DNA from: Melieria omissa
Lineage: Eukaryota; Arthropoda; Insecta; Diptera; Ulidiidae
Direction of reading: 5' to 3'
NCBI GenBank assembly: GCA_963971225.1
Contig: OZ020269.1
Coordinates: 85,846,450 to 85,910,449 of the forward strand
Length of the DNA stretch: 64,000 nucleotides
In this document: piece by piece, positions 21,269-32,361 of the stretch
Layout of the letters: every line of letters begins with the position of its first letter
How positions within the stretch are numbered: the stretch's first letter is position 1
Position numbers and translations under genes: made by a program
The notes under the pieces: model-generated
What the model saw: only the letters and a program-made list of their open reading frames with translations
What the model was told of the DNA's origin: nothing
The model's database searches: none

Positions 21269-22181
21269 CCTTCACACTGTCACCAATTTTTATATACGGA
21301 AACCGTCACTATTAACATATGTTAATATTTTTCTTCTCATCCGTTTTATAAAGACAGTTTTCATTTTTTGAGCTAAGTTGGTAAGCAAAAACATAAAATG
21401 GACTGTGCTAAAGAGATTTTAGGTTCACGTGTGGAAGGGGGAAAAGGGATGAATGGGGTTTCAGCCCCTACAATGTGGGCGAATTTGTTGCTTTTTTTTA
21501 AGAAATGCCATAAAAAGTGCATTTTCAAATATATTTTCATCAAATTTCGTATTTAAGACTTTTAGGTAATACTACATCACATATCCAAATTTGAACGAGA
21601 TCGGTCAACTATATCATATCCCTTTTGTACCAATCGCATTTTTGAGCGATCGTTTCTATGGCAGCTATATGATATAGTTGACCGATCTCGTTCAAATTTG
21701 GATATGTGATGTAGTATTACCTAAAAGTCTTAAATACGAAATTTGATGAAAATATATTTGAAAATGCACTTTTTATGGCATTTCTTAAAAAAAAGCAACA
21801 AATTCGCCCACATTGTAGGGGCTGAAACCCCATTCATCCCTTTTCCCCCTTCCACATGTGAACCTAAAATCTCTTTAGAACAGTCCATTTTATGTTTCTG
21901 CTTACCAACTTAGCTCAAAAAATGAAAGTTGTCTTTATAAAACGGATGAGAAGAAAAATATTAACATATGTTAATATGTAACCAAAATAGGGGTAAAAAT
22001 TTTCATTTGTAAAAAAAAGATGGAAAAAATTAAATTTTTAGTTTTCTGATTACATATATAGAAAGAGGTTGACAAATTGGCCACTGAGCCGAAGCCGCAT
22101 GAAAATCGGACTTAAACCCAAAAAGTTATAGCAAAATCAAAATTGAAATATTAACATATGTTAATAGTGACAGTGTGAAGG
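21269..22181. mobile_element. 913 bp TTAA-flanked foldback element with long palindromic arms
   Basis: It is flanked by TTAA at 21265-21268 and 22182-22185, with ends CCTTCACACTGTCAC / GTGACAGTGTGAAGG. The left end carries an extra segment of about 26 bp bounded by GTCAC that the right end lacks; beyond it both ends continue into TATTAACATATGTTAATATTT. Inside, arms at 21318-21619 and 21667-21975 are near-perfect reverse complements around a 47 bp spacer. A third TTAACATATGTTAA copy lies near 22150, and 21976-22145 is unpaired. There is no transposase frame. The TTAA site and CC-type ends suggest piggyBac mobilisation. A transcript would fold into a hairpin of about 300 bp. Confidence 0.85.
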
Positions 22182-22185
22182 TTAA

Positions 22186-24784
22186 ATGCCATAAAAGTTA
22201 TGAATTAAATTTTTATAAAAACATTTGTATCCAATTTTGGTATATTTACTAGTTGTGAGAGCTCAAAGCTCAGATATTTTTATGAAAAAATTCATGAAAA
22301 CTATAAACAAAATTAATTAAAGAAAAAATTACACAGAAAATTAAGTTAAGATTGCGTCTGACTTGGTCAATTGAAGAGCAAATCTAACTAGACAATGTTC
22401 TTAAAAGACATTTTAGATGCATTTCCATATATTTTTTAAGTGTTTTCAAAAGAAATTGGATGCAATTTCAGAACCTGAGTAAGAGCAACAAAATTCGTTT
22501 ACTGAAGATTGAATTTTGCAAAAGACTGTATCGGGAATTTAGAATAAATTTCCACAATTTTATGTTATAAAGGATATTAAGGTTTCGAAAAATTGTTTCG
22601 AATATTTTTTCTTGCTATCTTTTATTTATTGTTGCAAATCAATCCGAAGCAAAGATCTCTGTGAATAAGTTTTAAATTTAAATTCGAAAAATTTTGTTTC
22701 AAGGGTTAAAACCGAGAAAGCTAAAGGAGTCTTAAGTCTCTGTGTAATGAGTTAAAGAGTTAAAAGATAAAAAAACGGCATAGACATTTTTGAGAATTGA
22801 AAATTTGTGTAGACGAATGGTTATTGCAAGAGTTAAGAGCCCATCGATTTGGCTTGGAAGTGGAAACAAATCAGCAATCATCAGAAATCATCAATGGAAC
22901 TCCTTATTTTTACTCTTTTCGGGGCTAGTAGTCCTGCACTTCCTTCAGAAAGATTTCAAAACATTTTTTCCACTACAGACCTTACGGCAGTAAACTCGCA
23001 AATGATCGAATTTTGAGTTTTTTTTCACTTGGAAGTGAATGAGAAGTATGGAAAATTAGTTGATCTTTCAATGTTTAAGGCCCCCGAAGTCAAAGCTGAC
23101 CAAACCAATGCTTCAGAGACCAAATTATTATTATTATTAGACTATTCGATGCTACAAACTTGAGAGAACTTTTTCAAAATCATGAGAAATATGTAGAAGG
23201 CAACTCTGGTTCAATTGCCTTTAATGGATTTGGAGTCGAGAAGTTATTTATTTATGTAATTTTTTTTATTAAAAATTAAAATACTTCATCTCATGAAAAA
23301 GGTGTGCATCTTAAAGCAAATTAAATATATAAAAAGTTAACTAATGCTTGCTGAAAGGGCAGAATCATTGTCTCTGAGTTAGAATTTAATTGAGTCGATT
23401 GTTGATTCAGATTCGAACTCAACACCCTCTGACTTCCAAACCAAACTAAATCACTAGTATTGTGACTCCCCTGTTTTCACCCCCCGAAAGACTGTCAACA
23501 TTTCTATGTATACTCCGTCAGACTCGAGAGATTTCAGTACTAATTGCAGTGCAACATTAGCAGTCGCTCTCTTGGACTTTCGCTCTCAGCACCAGCGAGT
23601 CACATTGCTATCCTCCCACCACTGAATGCGGCTTCAACACGCACATGTCGCGCGTCGCCGTACAGCCTGACCTAGTCAACTACATTTTTGCGGATTGCCG
23701 CACGACGCATGGTGGGTGGATGGCGCCGGAGCATAACCAAAAATGGTAAAAACATCACTGACACCCTGCGCCCGCCACACAACTGTCCGTTACAGCAGTC
23801 TCGCGTATAAGTTGTATGAAAATCTACAAAATATGTATGGAAGTGAAAAAGTCAAATTGAAGTAGAAAATTAGGCGGAAGGTAAAAAAAAGCGGTCGAGT
23901 GTGGCAGTGCATAAACCTTACGCATACAGACACACAGAAATTTCTGAGTTACGTAGCACATTTGGCATCTCTGTGTGGTTTTTTTGTTGCACGTGATTCC
24001 ATTATGCGTTAAGCGATTTTGCTTTCTTTCATTACTTACTTTTGTCGTTTAATTTTTTATAAAAAAAATAAAACTTTGCTCTTATTGCAGATTAGTTTCT
24101 GTCTGCTAAATGCGTTGATGAAAAATTCAACAAGGTGGCAACTACCGGTAGAGACCGAAAAGCGCATTGTCAACACTTGACGTGAAGGACGACAACGATG
24201 CAAACGAGTGCGTTGGGTTTGTGTGTGTGTGTGTGTGTGTGAAATGTGTGTGAGTAAATGCATTTCCGTGGAGGTTTGTGAAAGAGGGGAGGAAACGTGT
24301 GTTGAGTAGTCATTTAAATAGCAAATTGTGCTGACATGTACGTAAAACTTTTACAATTAGAAAAGTTTATCAAATTAGCTGAAAATAGATGGATTGGTAA
24401 ATCATACTTTTGAACCCTTAAGCAGCTCTGTTAAGAGGTGCGGTACTGAGGAGATTTTGACCCAGTCATTTTTTTTTAATTTTCTAAGTCATTTAGTAAA
24501 AATCCACAGGTTAAAATTATAACAATACTTAGCACTTAAAATACAGAACAAATTGTACTAAATTAAAAAAAAAAAAAAATTATTTCAAATAAATTGGAAA
24601 AAAATTTTTTAATAAAACAAAATTGGAAAAATTTGTATATTAAATTTATATATAAATTTTTTATATAATTGAATAAGAAGGAACGGGTTCCTGGAGCCTT
24701 CTATACACTTTCGAGACGATTTATAACACTGTATTTTTTCATATTTTACAGAAGGAGAAAAAAGAAGGTCTTGAAGAGAAGGAC
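22186..24784. other. non-coding stretch
   Basis: AT-rich DNA to about 23,500, then a GC-richer unique island (23,550-24,300) with a (TG)n run at about 24219-24240. The segment at 22,905-23,030 (CTACAGACCTTACGGCAGTA) resembles 58,790-58,870 (CTATGGACCTTATGACAGTA), so both are probably copies of an unnamed dispersed repeat. No gene supported. Confidence 0.45.
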
Positions 24785-25270
24785 CTCCTTGTTACTGTTA
24801 ACCCGTTATTGACCCCGTAAGATTTTGATTTTCAAAAAAGTGAAAAACACGTGTCATATTCTTTTTCACTAAGAATACTTTCACCAAGTTTGAAGTCCAT
24901 GTGTTTTCACAGTTTCTCCATGCAAACTTTTAACCCGTCGTTGACCTCGTCCGATTTAATATTCGGAAAAAAACACATATCAAGTTATTTTACATTTGAA
25001 GTACTTTCACCAAGTTTGAAGTCAAAAAGCTCAAAAAATGTGTTTCTCCATACATAATTTTATCCCGTCATTCATTCAGTTAGACTTCGAGTTTGAAAAT
25101 AATAAGAAACACGTGTCTAATTTTTTCTCATTTAAGTTATTTTAAAAATTTTTGAAGTCAATAGACCCATCGATTTGTGTTTTTTTCGGAGTCTTTCCAT
25201 AAACAATCCTTAACCCATTATTGGCCCAGTTAAATTTTGATTTTCGAAAAATTATCGAATTATTGTACCC
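24785..25270 (-). repeat. degenerate tandem array, about 4 units of 131-147 bp (family shared with 55 kb array)
   Basis: The words AACCCGTTATTGACCCCGT, ACCCGTCGTTGACCTCGTC, CCCGTCATTCATTCAGTTAG and ACCCATTATTGGCCCAGTTA recur at about 24800, 24932, 25066 and 25213. Between them lie CACGTGT, TACTTTCACCAAGTTTGAAG and TCCATGCAAACTTTT. Reverse-complemented, this matches the array at 54,985-55,700, so I assign it the minus orientation relative to that copy. Confidence 0.8.
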
Positions 25271-27162
25271 CTACCTGGATACGGCCATGTATCTACATGT
25301 ACACTTAATAATTTTGCAGCACTTTGACGTCTGCCCGACAAGGTAAAATTAATGACCTTCACTTGTAGCTTGCCGCACTCGCAACCACTGGGAGCACGGC
25401 CAGCCGCGTCATGTCCCAGAAATTGTGCCGAAAGTCAGCCAGTAGCAGTTATTAAGAAATTCATTTAATGCCGCAAACGTCACAACCGACATTATGGAAA
25501 GTACCCCAGTGTGTGCTCAAGTGTTTGGCTTAGTTTCATTTACTTTATTTTTTGTTCTTGTTCGGTTTTGTTTTTATTGTGGCAATATTTTACTTTTCTT
25601 CACGGCTTGTTTACTTTTTCCAAATGTGAAACACTTTGCGTCAAGGGAGCACAACCAAAAAAAAAACATGCAAGACAAAAGCGTAGTACAAAAAAAATGA
25701 AAAAACGGTATAAAAAGCTACCAAATGAAAACACCTGATGCTGTTGCGACTCTATCTGGCTTCTGCTGCTCTGGTGCGCCGTGTAAGCGAGGTCAGCGCC
25801 CAGTTGAAGGTGGCGCGGCGGCCTTTCGCAGGCAAATGTGGCAGTGAATGATATCCCAGTACACCCCAACAGCGCAACTGTGGCAGAACACGCTGCTCGT
25901 TGCTTATGCAATGCCGCTAATAGTATTTGCTCGTAGTAACTGCCCGAACAGAATGCAGTACTACAGCCACAAGCGATGTGGCAGCCACATCAGCTGATTG
26001 CCACGCACACTCGAAGTTGTAAACACAATGCTGTGGCAAACGAATAACAAAAATTTGTTTGTCATTTGTAAAGAACAATTCAAAAACATAGAAAGTTAAT
26101 TATTTTTAATAAAAAATTATTAAAATTTATTATTATTTATTAATAAAAGTTAATGAAAAAAATTTTACTTGTTTTTATTATCGATATCGATCGATCAAAT
26201 GTCCAATGTAAGAGTTGTCGAACGAGTGGCGTAAAAAAAATTAAAAGACAATCTTCGCCACAGTCATAGCTATGCATTGTTGAACTCTCATACAAATTCA
26301 TAAACTTCAACTTTTGACAGGTCCTACCACAGCTACAGCCACAACTACGACATTCTGTTCAAGCAGTTAACCTCCTGCGTTGTTCTAGCAATGGCAACAA
26401 GAGACCCTCAATGGCGCCAGCTAATGCAAATGACATCATAAAGCCTCGCTTAATATCTCTAATAACAACGTCACATCTGCTGCAGCATTCGGGCTGCTGC
26501 AGCGCAATTACAACCCGCCATTAGATGCCATTAGTTGTTTCCTTTCTTTCTTTCACCTTTCAGCAATAAATAGAAATTCTCTCTTGTACAATACTTTCTA
26601 ATAAAACTGTGTATATGAGTGGAACTGCTCGAAAGTATCATGAACAAAAATACCAATGAGGCAGAGAGACAATCCTTGGCTTTTTCATATCGGTGCAGTG
26701 TCTCAATATGATAGATGCGGACACGCCTACACAGTGAACCAACATGTATGGTAAACTGTTTTTGAATTTATGAGGTTTAAGACTCACCATAGAAAGAAAA
26801 TTACCCAGTAAGAAATTAAAAAAACCAATAATGGATTCTATGGCCGCTACACTAAAGACGACTGACGGTTTCTAACAACATGAGACAGTACTTTCGACAC
26901 ATTACAAAAATTCGATAGGCGTGAAACTAGAGGTAATTCATAGTAATATGGCATACTCAGTTTTCATTTTTTTCACAATAGTCTTTTTAAAAGGATTTTA
27001 AAATTTTAGGGACAAACATATTTCAAAGAATTTTTTTAAATTTGGCATTGGCACGTAGGCAACTCTATTTCCCCATTTTTAAATAATTGCGGTTGTTCAA
27101 TGATAAAGATGTGGGTATCACATAAAAGAAGAAACTTGTCGGTAACAAAATTTGCAATTTCG
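25271..27162. other. non-coding stretch with unique islands
   Basis: GC-richer islands at about 25,330-26,020 and 26,320-26,560 are separated by AT-rich DNA containing TATCGATATCGATCGATC (about 26179), a cluster of CGATA/TATCGATA words of the type bound by DREF or BEAF-32 in flies (inference only). No gene supported. Confidence 0.4.
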
Positions 27163-27437
27163 AACTTTCAGGACAAAAATATGTCAGTAAAGTACCCCAA
27201 ATTTTATTTTTCTATCTATTTTTAATACGCATTCCATACTTAATTCTTGCTTATGGATGGAAACTTATTTTTTAACTCCAAACCAACAATGATAGAAGAA
27301 CAAAATTTGAGATATTATACGAAAAACTGATATCTAAAACATATATTTTTTTCAAAAATATTTGTTAAACAACTTCAAGAACTTCAAAGTGTAACTATCT
27401 GAAAGGACCTTACTGACATACTTTGGTCCTGAAAGTT
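27163..27437. mobile_element. 275 bp inverted-repeat MITE candidate
   Basis: The left arm AACTTTCAGGACAAAAATAT (continuing to 27196) and the right arm ending ATACTTTGGTCCTGAAAGTT (27405-27437) are imperfect reverse complements over about 33 bp. The interior is AT-rich with no ORF. No clear target duplication, so the superfamily is unknown. Confidence 0.55.
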
Positions 27438-28183
27438 TAAAATAAAACTAGAATAGAATAAAAGTGAAAATTTTGTGTAAAGGCAATAATTCTACTCTTT
27501 CATTTGATATTGATATATTCTATTCTAACTAGAAATCGTTGACTCTCTCCACAAAAACATAGAATTCTAACTACGAGAACTCTCCCCCTCTCTCTCTATC
27601 TACGAACCAGTAGTAAGTACCTACCACTTTTAGTTTATAGCTCATTCTTCAAATACTTATACCTTTAGCTTTTATCATTTCACTTCAGGAAATGTTCATG
27701 GGTCAAACATGCTCTAAAAAAGCTGCATGAGACATTAGTTTTCTACTGCTGTGAGGTTTCATTAACAGTGGGACTAGCAATTCGCCAGAGATCACTAGGC
27801 TCTCCTTTCTCGAGCAACTTAGACAGTGTTTGATAAGTCAACATAAGACACTTGCTAGGGTTTATTCACAAAACAAATTGGCTTATGTAGACAGTAAGTC
27901 AGATAATGTTTTCCTTATGGTATCACAACGGGCCCATTTTGTGGAATAAGTGTGTCTTTCGGCAAGTGCAACTGCCCAGAGAGCCACTTTAACCTAACCT
28001 TACGCTAGAGACTCCAATCTTGTCCCCAGAATCGAGTCAGAGAATTCTCATTTTGTTTATTTGAAAATGCTTGTAAATCTCTGCAGGCAGTGCTAAACTA
28101 AAATTGTCTAAAATCACATAGGATAATCGCTAGGCCCTCCTAGCATATTTCGTCCTCTTTCTACTGCTAAAAAATACAACATA
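27438..28183. other. non-coding stretch left of mariner
   Basis: AT-rich to mixed DNA with a (TC)n patch near 27590. It may include the far end of the older mariner relic on the other side of the insertion, but I could not identify a terminal repeat. The TA at 28182-28183 is the mariner target site. Confidence 0.4.
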
Positions 28184-29094
28184 TCAGGTGTACAACTTTG
28201 CTTCCGCCGTTTTCCGATAGGTGGCTATACCGGCTGAGGCTGGTTGAAATACATAGATGGTAATGCCTTTAAAGTGAGTGTGGACAGTGCCTAACGAATT
28301 GTCATCGCCGTTTCAGTGACAGTTGTTCTTGTTTTCGTATTATTCATGCTCGAAAATGTCCGTTTATGTGCCCAATTCTCGCCATTTGCGGGAAGTTTTA
28401 CTTTTCTGTTACAATTCGAAAAAAAATGCAGCTGAAGCGCATCGAATGCTCTCAGAAACTTACGGTGATGCTGCTCTGAGTGAAAGAACGTGTCGGGAGT
28501 GGTTTCAACGTTTTAAAAATGGTGATTTCGATGTCGAAGACAAACATGGTGGTGGAAGAGAAAAAACCTTCAAAGATGAACAACTAGAAGCATTGCTTGA
28601 TGAAGATTCGTGCCAAACCCAAGAAGAGCTTGCCGAATCGTTGGGAGTGAGTCAGCAAGCCATTTCAAAACGTCTCAAGCGGCCACAATATCAAGAGCGA
28701 CATGACAAAGTCATCCTCCAACACGACAATGCTCGGCCTCACGTCGCAAAAGTGGTCAAAAAGTACCTGGAAACGCTGAAATGGGAAGTCTTGCCCCACC
28801 CGCCGTATTCCCCAGATGTCGCCCCTTCTGACTTCCACCTATTCCGTTCGATGGCACACGGCCTGGCAGATCAACATTTTCAATCCTTCGAAGAATTGGA
28901 AAAATGGATTGCTTCATGGATAGCGTCAAAAGAGGACTCCTTTTTTCGAGCCGGGATCCGAAAATTGCCGGAAAGATGGGAGAAAGTTGTCGCTAGCGAC
29001 GGACAATACTTTGAATAATACATCTGTAAGCACTTTTTCGCAATAAAGCTTTTAATTTTGGAAAAAAACGGCGGAAGCAAAGTTGTACACCTGA
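28184..29094 (+). mobile_element. internally deleted mariner transposon, 911 bp
   Basis: The terminal inverted repeats are 30 bp and perfect: TCAGGTGTACAACTTTGCTT plus CCGCCGTTTT, with the complement ending at 29094. The element is flanked by TA at 28182-28183 and 29095-29096. A full-length mariner is about 1.3 kb, so roughly 0.37 kb is missing, matching the gap seen in the transposase. Intact ends mean it could still be mobilised by a full-length relative. Confidence 0.93.
28356..29018 (+). CDS. truncated mariner transposase, catalytic core partly deleted in frame
   Basis: ATG at 28356 gives 220 codons; mariner transposases are usually about 345. The N-terminal helix-turn-helix region is present (HLREVLLFCYNSKKNAAEAH, then CREWFQRFKNGDF, then LAESLGVSQQAISKRLK). 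The sequence then jumps directly to RPQYQERHDKV, followed by LQHDNARPH (second catalytic Asp), PPYSPDVAPSDFHLF (third Asp, the D34D signature) and the C-terminus ending GQYFE. The block holding the first catalytic Asp is absent, so cleavage activity is not expected. The end-binding domain is kept and there is no stop or frameshift, so a DNA-binding but inactive protein is possible. The poly(A) word AATAAA follows at about 29042. Confidence 0.88.
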   Translation: MSVYVPNSRHLREVLLFCYNSKKNAAEAHRMLSETYGDAALSERTCREWFQRFKNGDFDVEDKHGGGREKTFKDEQLEALLDEDSCQTQEELAESLGVSQQAISKRLKRPQYQERHDKVILQHDNARPHVAKVVKKYLETLKWEVLPHPPYSPDVAPSDFHLFRSMAHGLADQHFQSFEELEKWIASWIASKEDSFFRAGIRKLPERWEKVVASDGQYFE

Positions 29095-29096
29095 TA

Positions 29097-29910
29097 TATT
29101 TTTTTTTAATATTCATTCATTTTATTCAAAACAGTCTCCTGCTTCGACACAATTTTTTGCGCGATGAATTAGATCATCGAATGATTTTTTGGGATCATCT
29201 GTTTTCATCGTCTTTAAAATGTCGGTCGTCGTCTTCTGAATCGCTACAACATCTGGATATGGTTTTCCTTTCATCGAAAAAATTCATTTTACCGAACAGA
29301 TAGAAATCACACGGAGCCAAGTCAGATGATTAGGGCGAATGGTTGATGGTAAAATTGAATTTTTGACCAAAAAATCGGTTACCAAGTTGAATCGAAGAGA
29401 TGGGGCGTTAACGTGTAACAGACGCCAGCTTCCATTTTCACTGCATTGTGGCCTCGCACAAGCCAGCAAATGCCTCATAACATTACAATAAAACACTCCT
29501 TGAACAGTTTGGTCAGATGAAAGAAATTCTTTGTAAATAATGACTTCCGAATCGTAGAAACAAATCAAAATTGACTTCGCAAGACAACTTTTTTCGGTAG
29601 CGGATCGTCTCGAATTTGGCACTTTGCCGCTTGGTTTCAAAATCATATTGAGAACACCACGTCTCGTTCCCAGTAACAATCGAATATTTGTAATTGGGAT
29701 CCTTTTCTGTAATTTTTTTCCGTAATTAATTTTTAAATTACGAAAAATTAAATTAAATTAATTAATTTTTCGTAATCAATTTGTGTGGAACAAAGCGCCC
29801 GGACACTTCCCGCAAATAATGGTCGGTCAAAATGAGAGGAATTGATTTTTTGGACTTATTCAATTGACTTTTTGTCAGTCCAACATCTGAAGATATCACT
29901 CAGACTATGT
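29097..29910 (-). pseudogene. decayed mariner-family transposase relic
   Basis: Reading the minus strand, pieces of a mariner transposase appear in order but in different frames: TDHYLREVSGRFVPHK (around 29830-29780), SILICFYDSEVIIYKEF, LHVNAPSLRF (the HDNAP block with Asp changed to Val), then after a frame change SDLAPCDFYLF, and DILKTMKTDDPKKSFDD to a stop at 29124-29122. An AT-rich inverted repeat (ATTACGAAAAATTAA near 29735 and its complement near 29765) interrupts the N-terminal half. It differs clearly from the neighbouring copy, so it belongs to another, older mariner lineage. Confidence 0.8.
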
Positions 29911-32225
29911 ACAGGTCCATTGATTAATCGGTTATGTTTTTTTAAGTCTACAGGAACCTACAAGATTTACAAATAAACTTGAATAGATGTTGCTGAGTCA
30001 AATGGCGTCACTGATTGCGATGCATTGTGCCAACTAAATATTTCCAACTTAATGTGGAAAAGGCAGCAAACAAAATGTGGACAACCAATAGTCTGCTGAT
30101 TCTTTTATCTAAAGATTGTTTTATCTTTGTAAGTCAACTTCTTTAGGTTCCTTAACGTGTCTGTGAGTCTATGTTCCAGAGGAACAGCATTGGAAAATTT
30201 GCTTTGCTTTCACTTAGTTCACAGCCATCCAACTTCTATAGAATCGCTAGAAAAAGGAAAAATTTTACAATAATTCTATATTAAGTGCTCAGTGATGATC
30301 CCAATCAGTTATTCAGCCACAAAGATAGAACAAATCAAATAATAAACCTGAGCGTGCGCCAGTTGCAGCAGTCAATTGTATTCCCGCTGTCCTCATTTTT
30401 CTTCACTTCATTTTGAAAATTCCAACTAATTTTCGTAAATCAATTTTATTTATTTTCATTTCAATATTCATTTATCAATGCTCGGCAATAATTTATTCAC
30501 AGTAGACCTGTGTCCGCCTTCAATCACATTTCAATTTATTTTACTCAACACAACAACAACGCCCCATCTGTCTACTTGTTGCCAGCCAATTTGACTAACC
30601 AAAATTGATTGCCATTTTTCATGCCTCCCGGGCTGTCGACAATTGTATGTGTGCGTGTATGTGTGTATAGGGCTATCAAACCGTCAAATATCTATACCGC
30701 AATTTACTTTGGCAAGTTTTTAACGAACAAAAATGCCTATCGGCCAAAAGCACACAACGCTTTGCTCGTAAATTCGCACCATTGACGGCAACAAACTTCC
30801 AGCGTTTCAAACGTTTCAACAAAACTTTTCAAAAACTGTCGGTTGTCGGTTGCACACAGTTTTCGGGCGACCGTTAAGCGTTTGTACTCTTTCGATTTTG
30901 TAAACTAATTTCACTAAAAATAACCAGAAGCACTCAATTTGCTGGGTGGTAATTAAAATTTCAGCGCACAAAACTATTTGGTGTGTTTGTGTTTTCGAGA
31001 ATGCGGCCATTACAAAAGCGAACAAAGAGCCAACAACATAATGTTGCTGCCGGGTCGGCGCTACATGTGGTGGCCGACGCTTGCCAAACAATGTGGCCAA
31101 GTTAATAAAATCATTGGCCATTGGCTGGGGATGTTTGTTGTTGTTGTTGTAATTTTTAAGCAAACAAATGCAATGAACTGCAAGTTTTTTGTTTTATTTA
31201 CGATTTCTAAATCAAATTCATAAACGTTTTGGCATAGTTTCGAAAAAACCAAAACGCACATAAACGCAAAACGTAAAACCCGAAATTGCCGAAAGAGTCA
31301 AAAGGCCAAATAATTTGTAGTAGTTTTTTTTGTTGCATCTTTTTTAGTAATTTTTTTATTTTTCTTTTTCAATTGACCCAAATCGGCAGCGGTGAATGAA
31401 ATTGAAATTGCAGCCGCACAAAAAATCACACAACAATAAAACTTGATGCAGACAGAAATATTGAGTGTGAGAGAGGGAGAGAGAGATAGAGATGGATTAA
31501 AAGAGGCAGACAAGGCGCGGAAATACGCGAAATTTGCGTAATTTTTTGATATAACGTTGAAAGAGGAAATGGCAACTAAATTAAAAATAAATTTGCAAAG
31601 CAATCAAAATTACAACAAATTGCAATGAATATCACTGCAATGCAACCGATGTTATGGAAAGAAGTTCGATTGGATTTTTGTGATTTTTTTAAGTAAATTT
31701 AATTGTTGACCCTGCAGTGAGGTGCAGTGGCGTACGCAAGGGGAGTTTTTGTGTTCAAACCTGTTTCTAACGAAAGAATTTGACAAGTGTTGGGCATGAA
31801 TAAACCCAACTCAGTTTTCAGATACTTAAAAGAAATGAATTAAAAAATCGACGTGAGGGGATCCGATTTATTTAAATAAATAAATAAATAAATTTATTAT
31901 TTAATTCTAAAACTGTTAGCACTTACCTCTACAGTCTTTTGTTTTAAAATTTTATGCAGCAATTTCAATATTTTACTTTCGACGCACTTTGATGATTTTT
32001 CGAAATTTTTTTCGAGCTTCAGTTTAGTTTGTAATAGCGAATTTTTTTCGTTCGATACATAAAATTTACTTGGTTTGGCATGTGTGGACAACAAAAGAGG
32101 CAACTGTAAAGAAGAAGAAGCAGAAAAATATAAATGCAATTAAGTTTTAGTAATTTTATTGGATGTTTTTAGTTTTATAAGTTGTTGTAACATTTAGTTT
32201 TATGTATAAATGGTTTGCAAGTAAA
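29911..32225. other. non-coding stretch with a unique island
   Basis: Island at 30,530-31,310 with TTGTTG and CAA words and a (GA)n tract near 31,465-31,490. At about 31,733 the word CAGTGGCGTACGCAAGGGG resembles the end of the CAGTGGCG element family seen at 44,599, so a truncated copy may lie there. Low-complexity ORFs only. No gene supported. Confidence 0.4.
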
Positions 32226-32360
32226 GGAAACCCCTTAAAATGCATTCAAACCTACCAAAATACAAAAATTGGTGGCGCAAAATATGGTTTAAAGTGGAAT
32301 TAGGCTCAAAAGTTTCAAGGCGAACCCCGTTTTCCAAAATTGAATTTCTGAGCGCCATTG
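32226..32360 (+). mobile_element. CAGTGGCG-family MITE, copy A (left end eroded)
   Basis: The segment aligns with 44,611-44,753: both have ACAAAAATTG, then CAAAATA(T/C)GGTTT, a short purine-rich stretch, AAAAGTT, CC-rich bases, GAAATTCTG or GAATTTCTG, and a terminal GCGCCA(C/T)TG. The right end (CAATGGCGC on the complement) abuts the (CTAGA)n array directly. Confidence 0.6.
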
Positions 32361-32361
32361 A

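Noticed and set aside
27950..28000. TAACCTAACCTTA words considered as TTAGG telomeric sequence
   Set aside because: Only one or two units occur here and near 38,950 and 59,745; flies lack TTAGG telomeres and no array is present.
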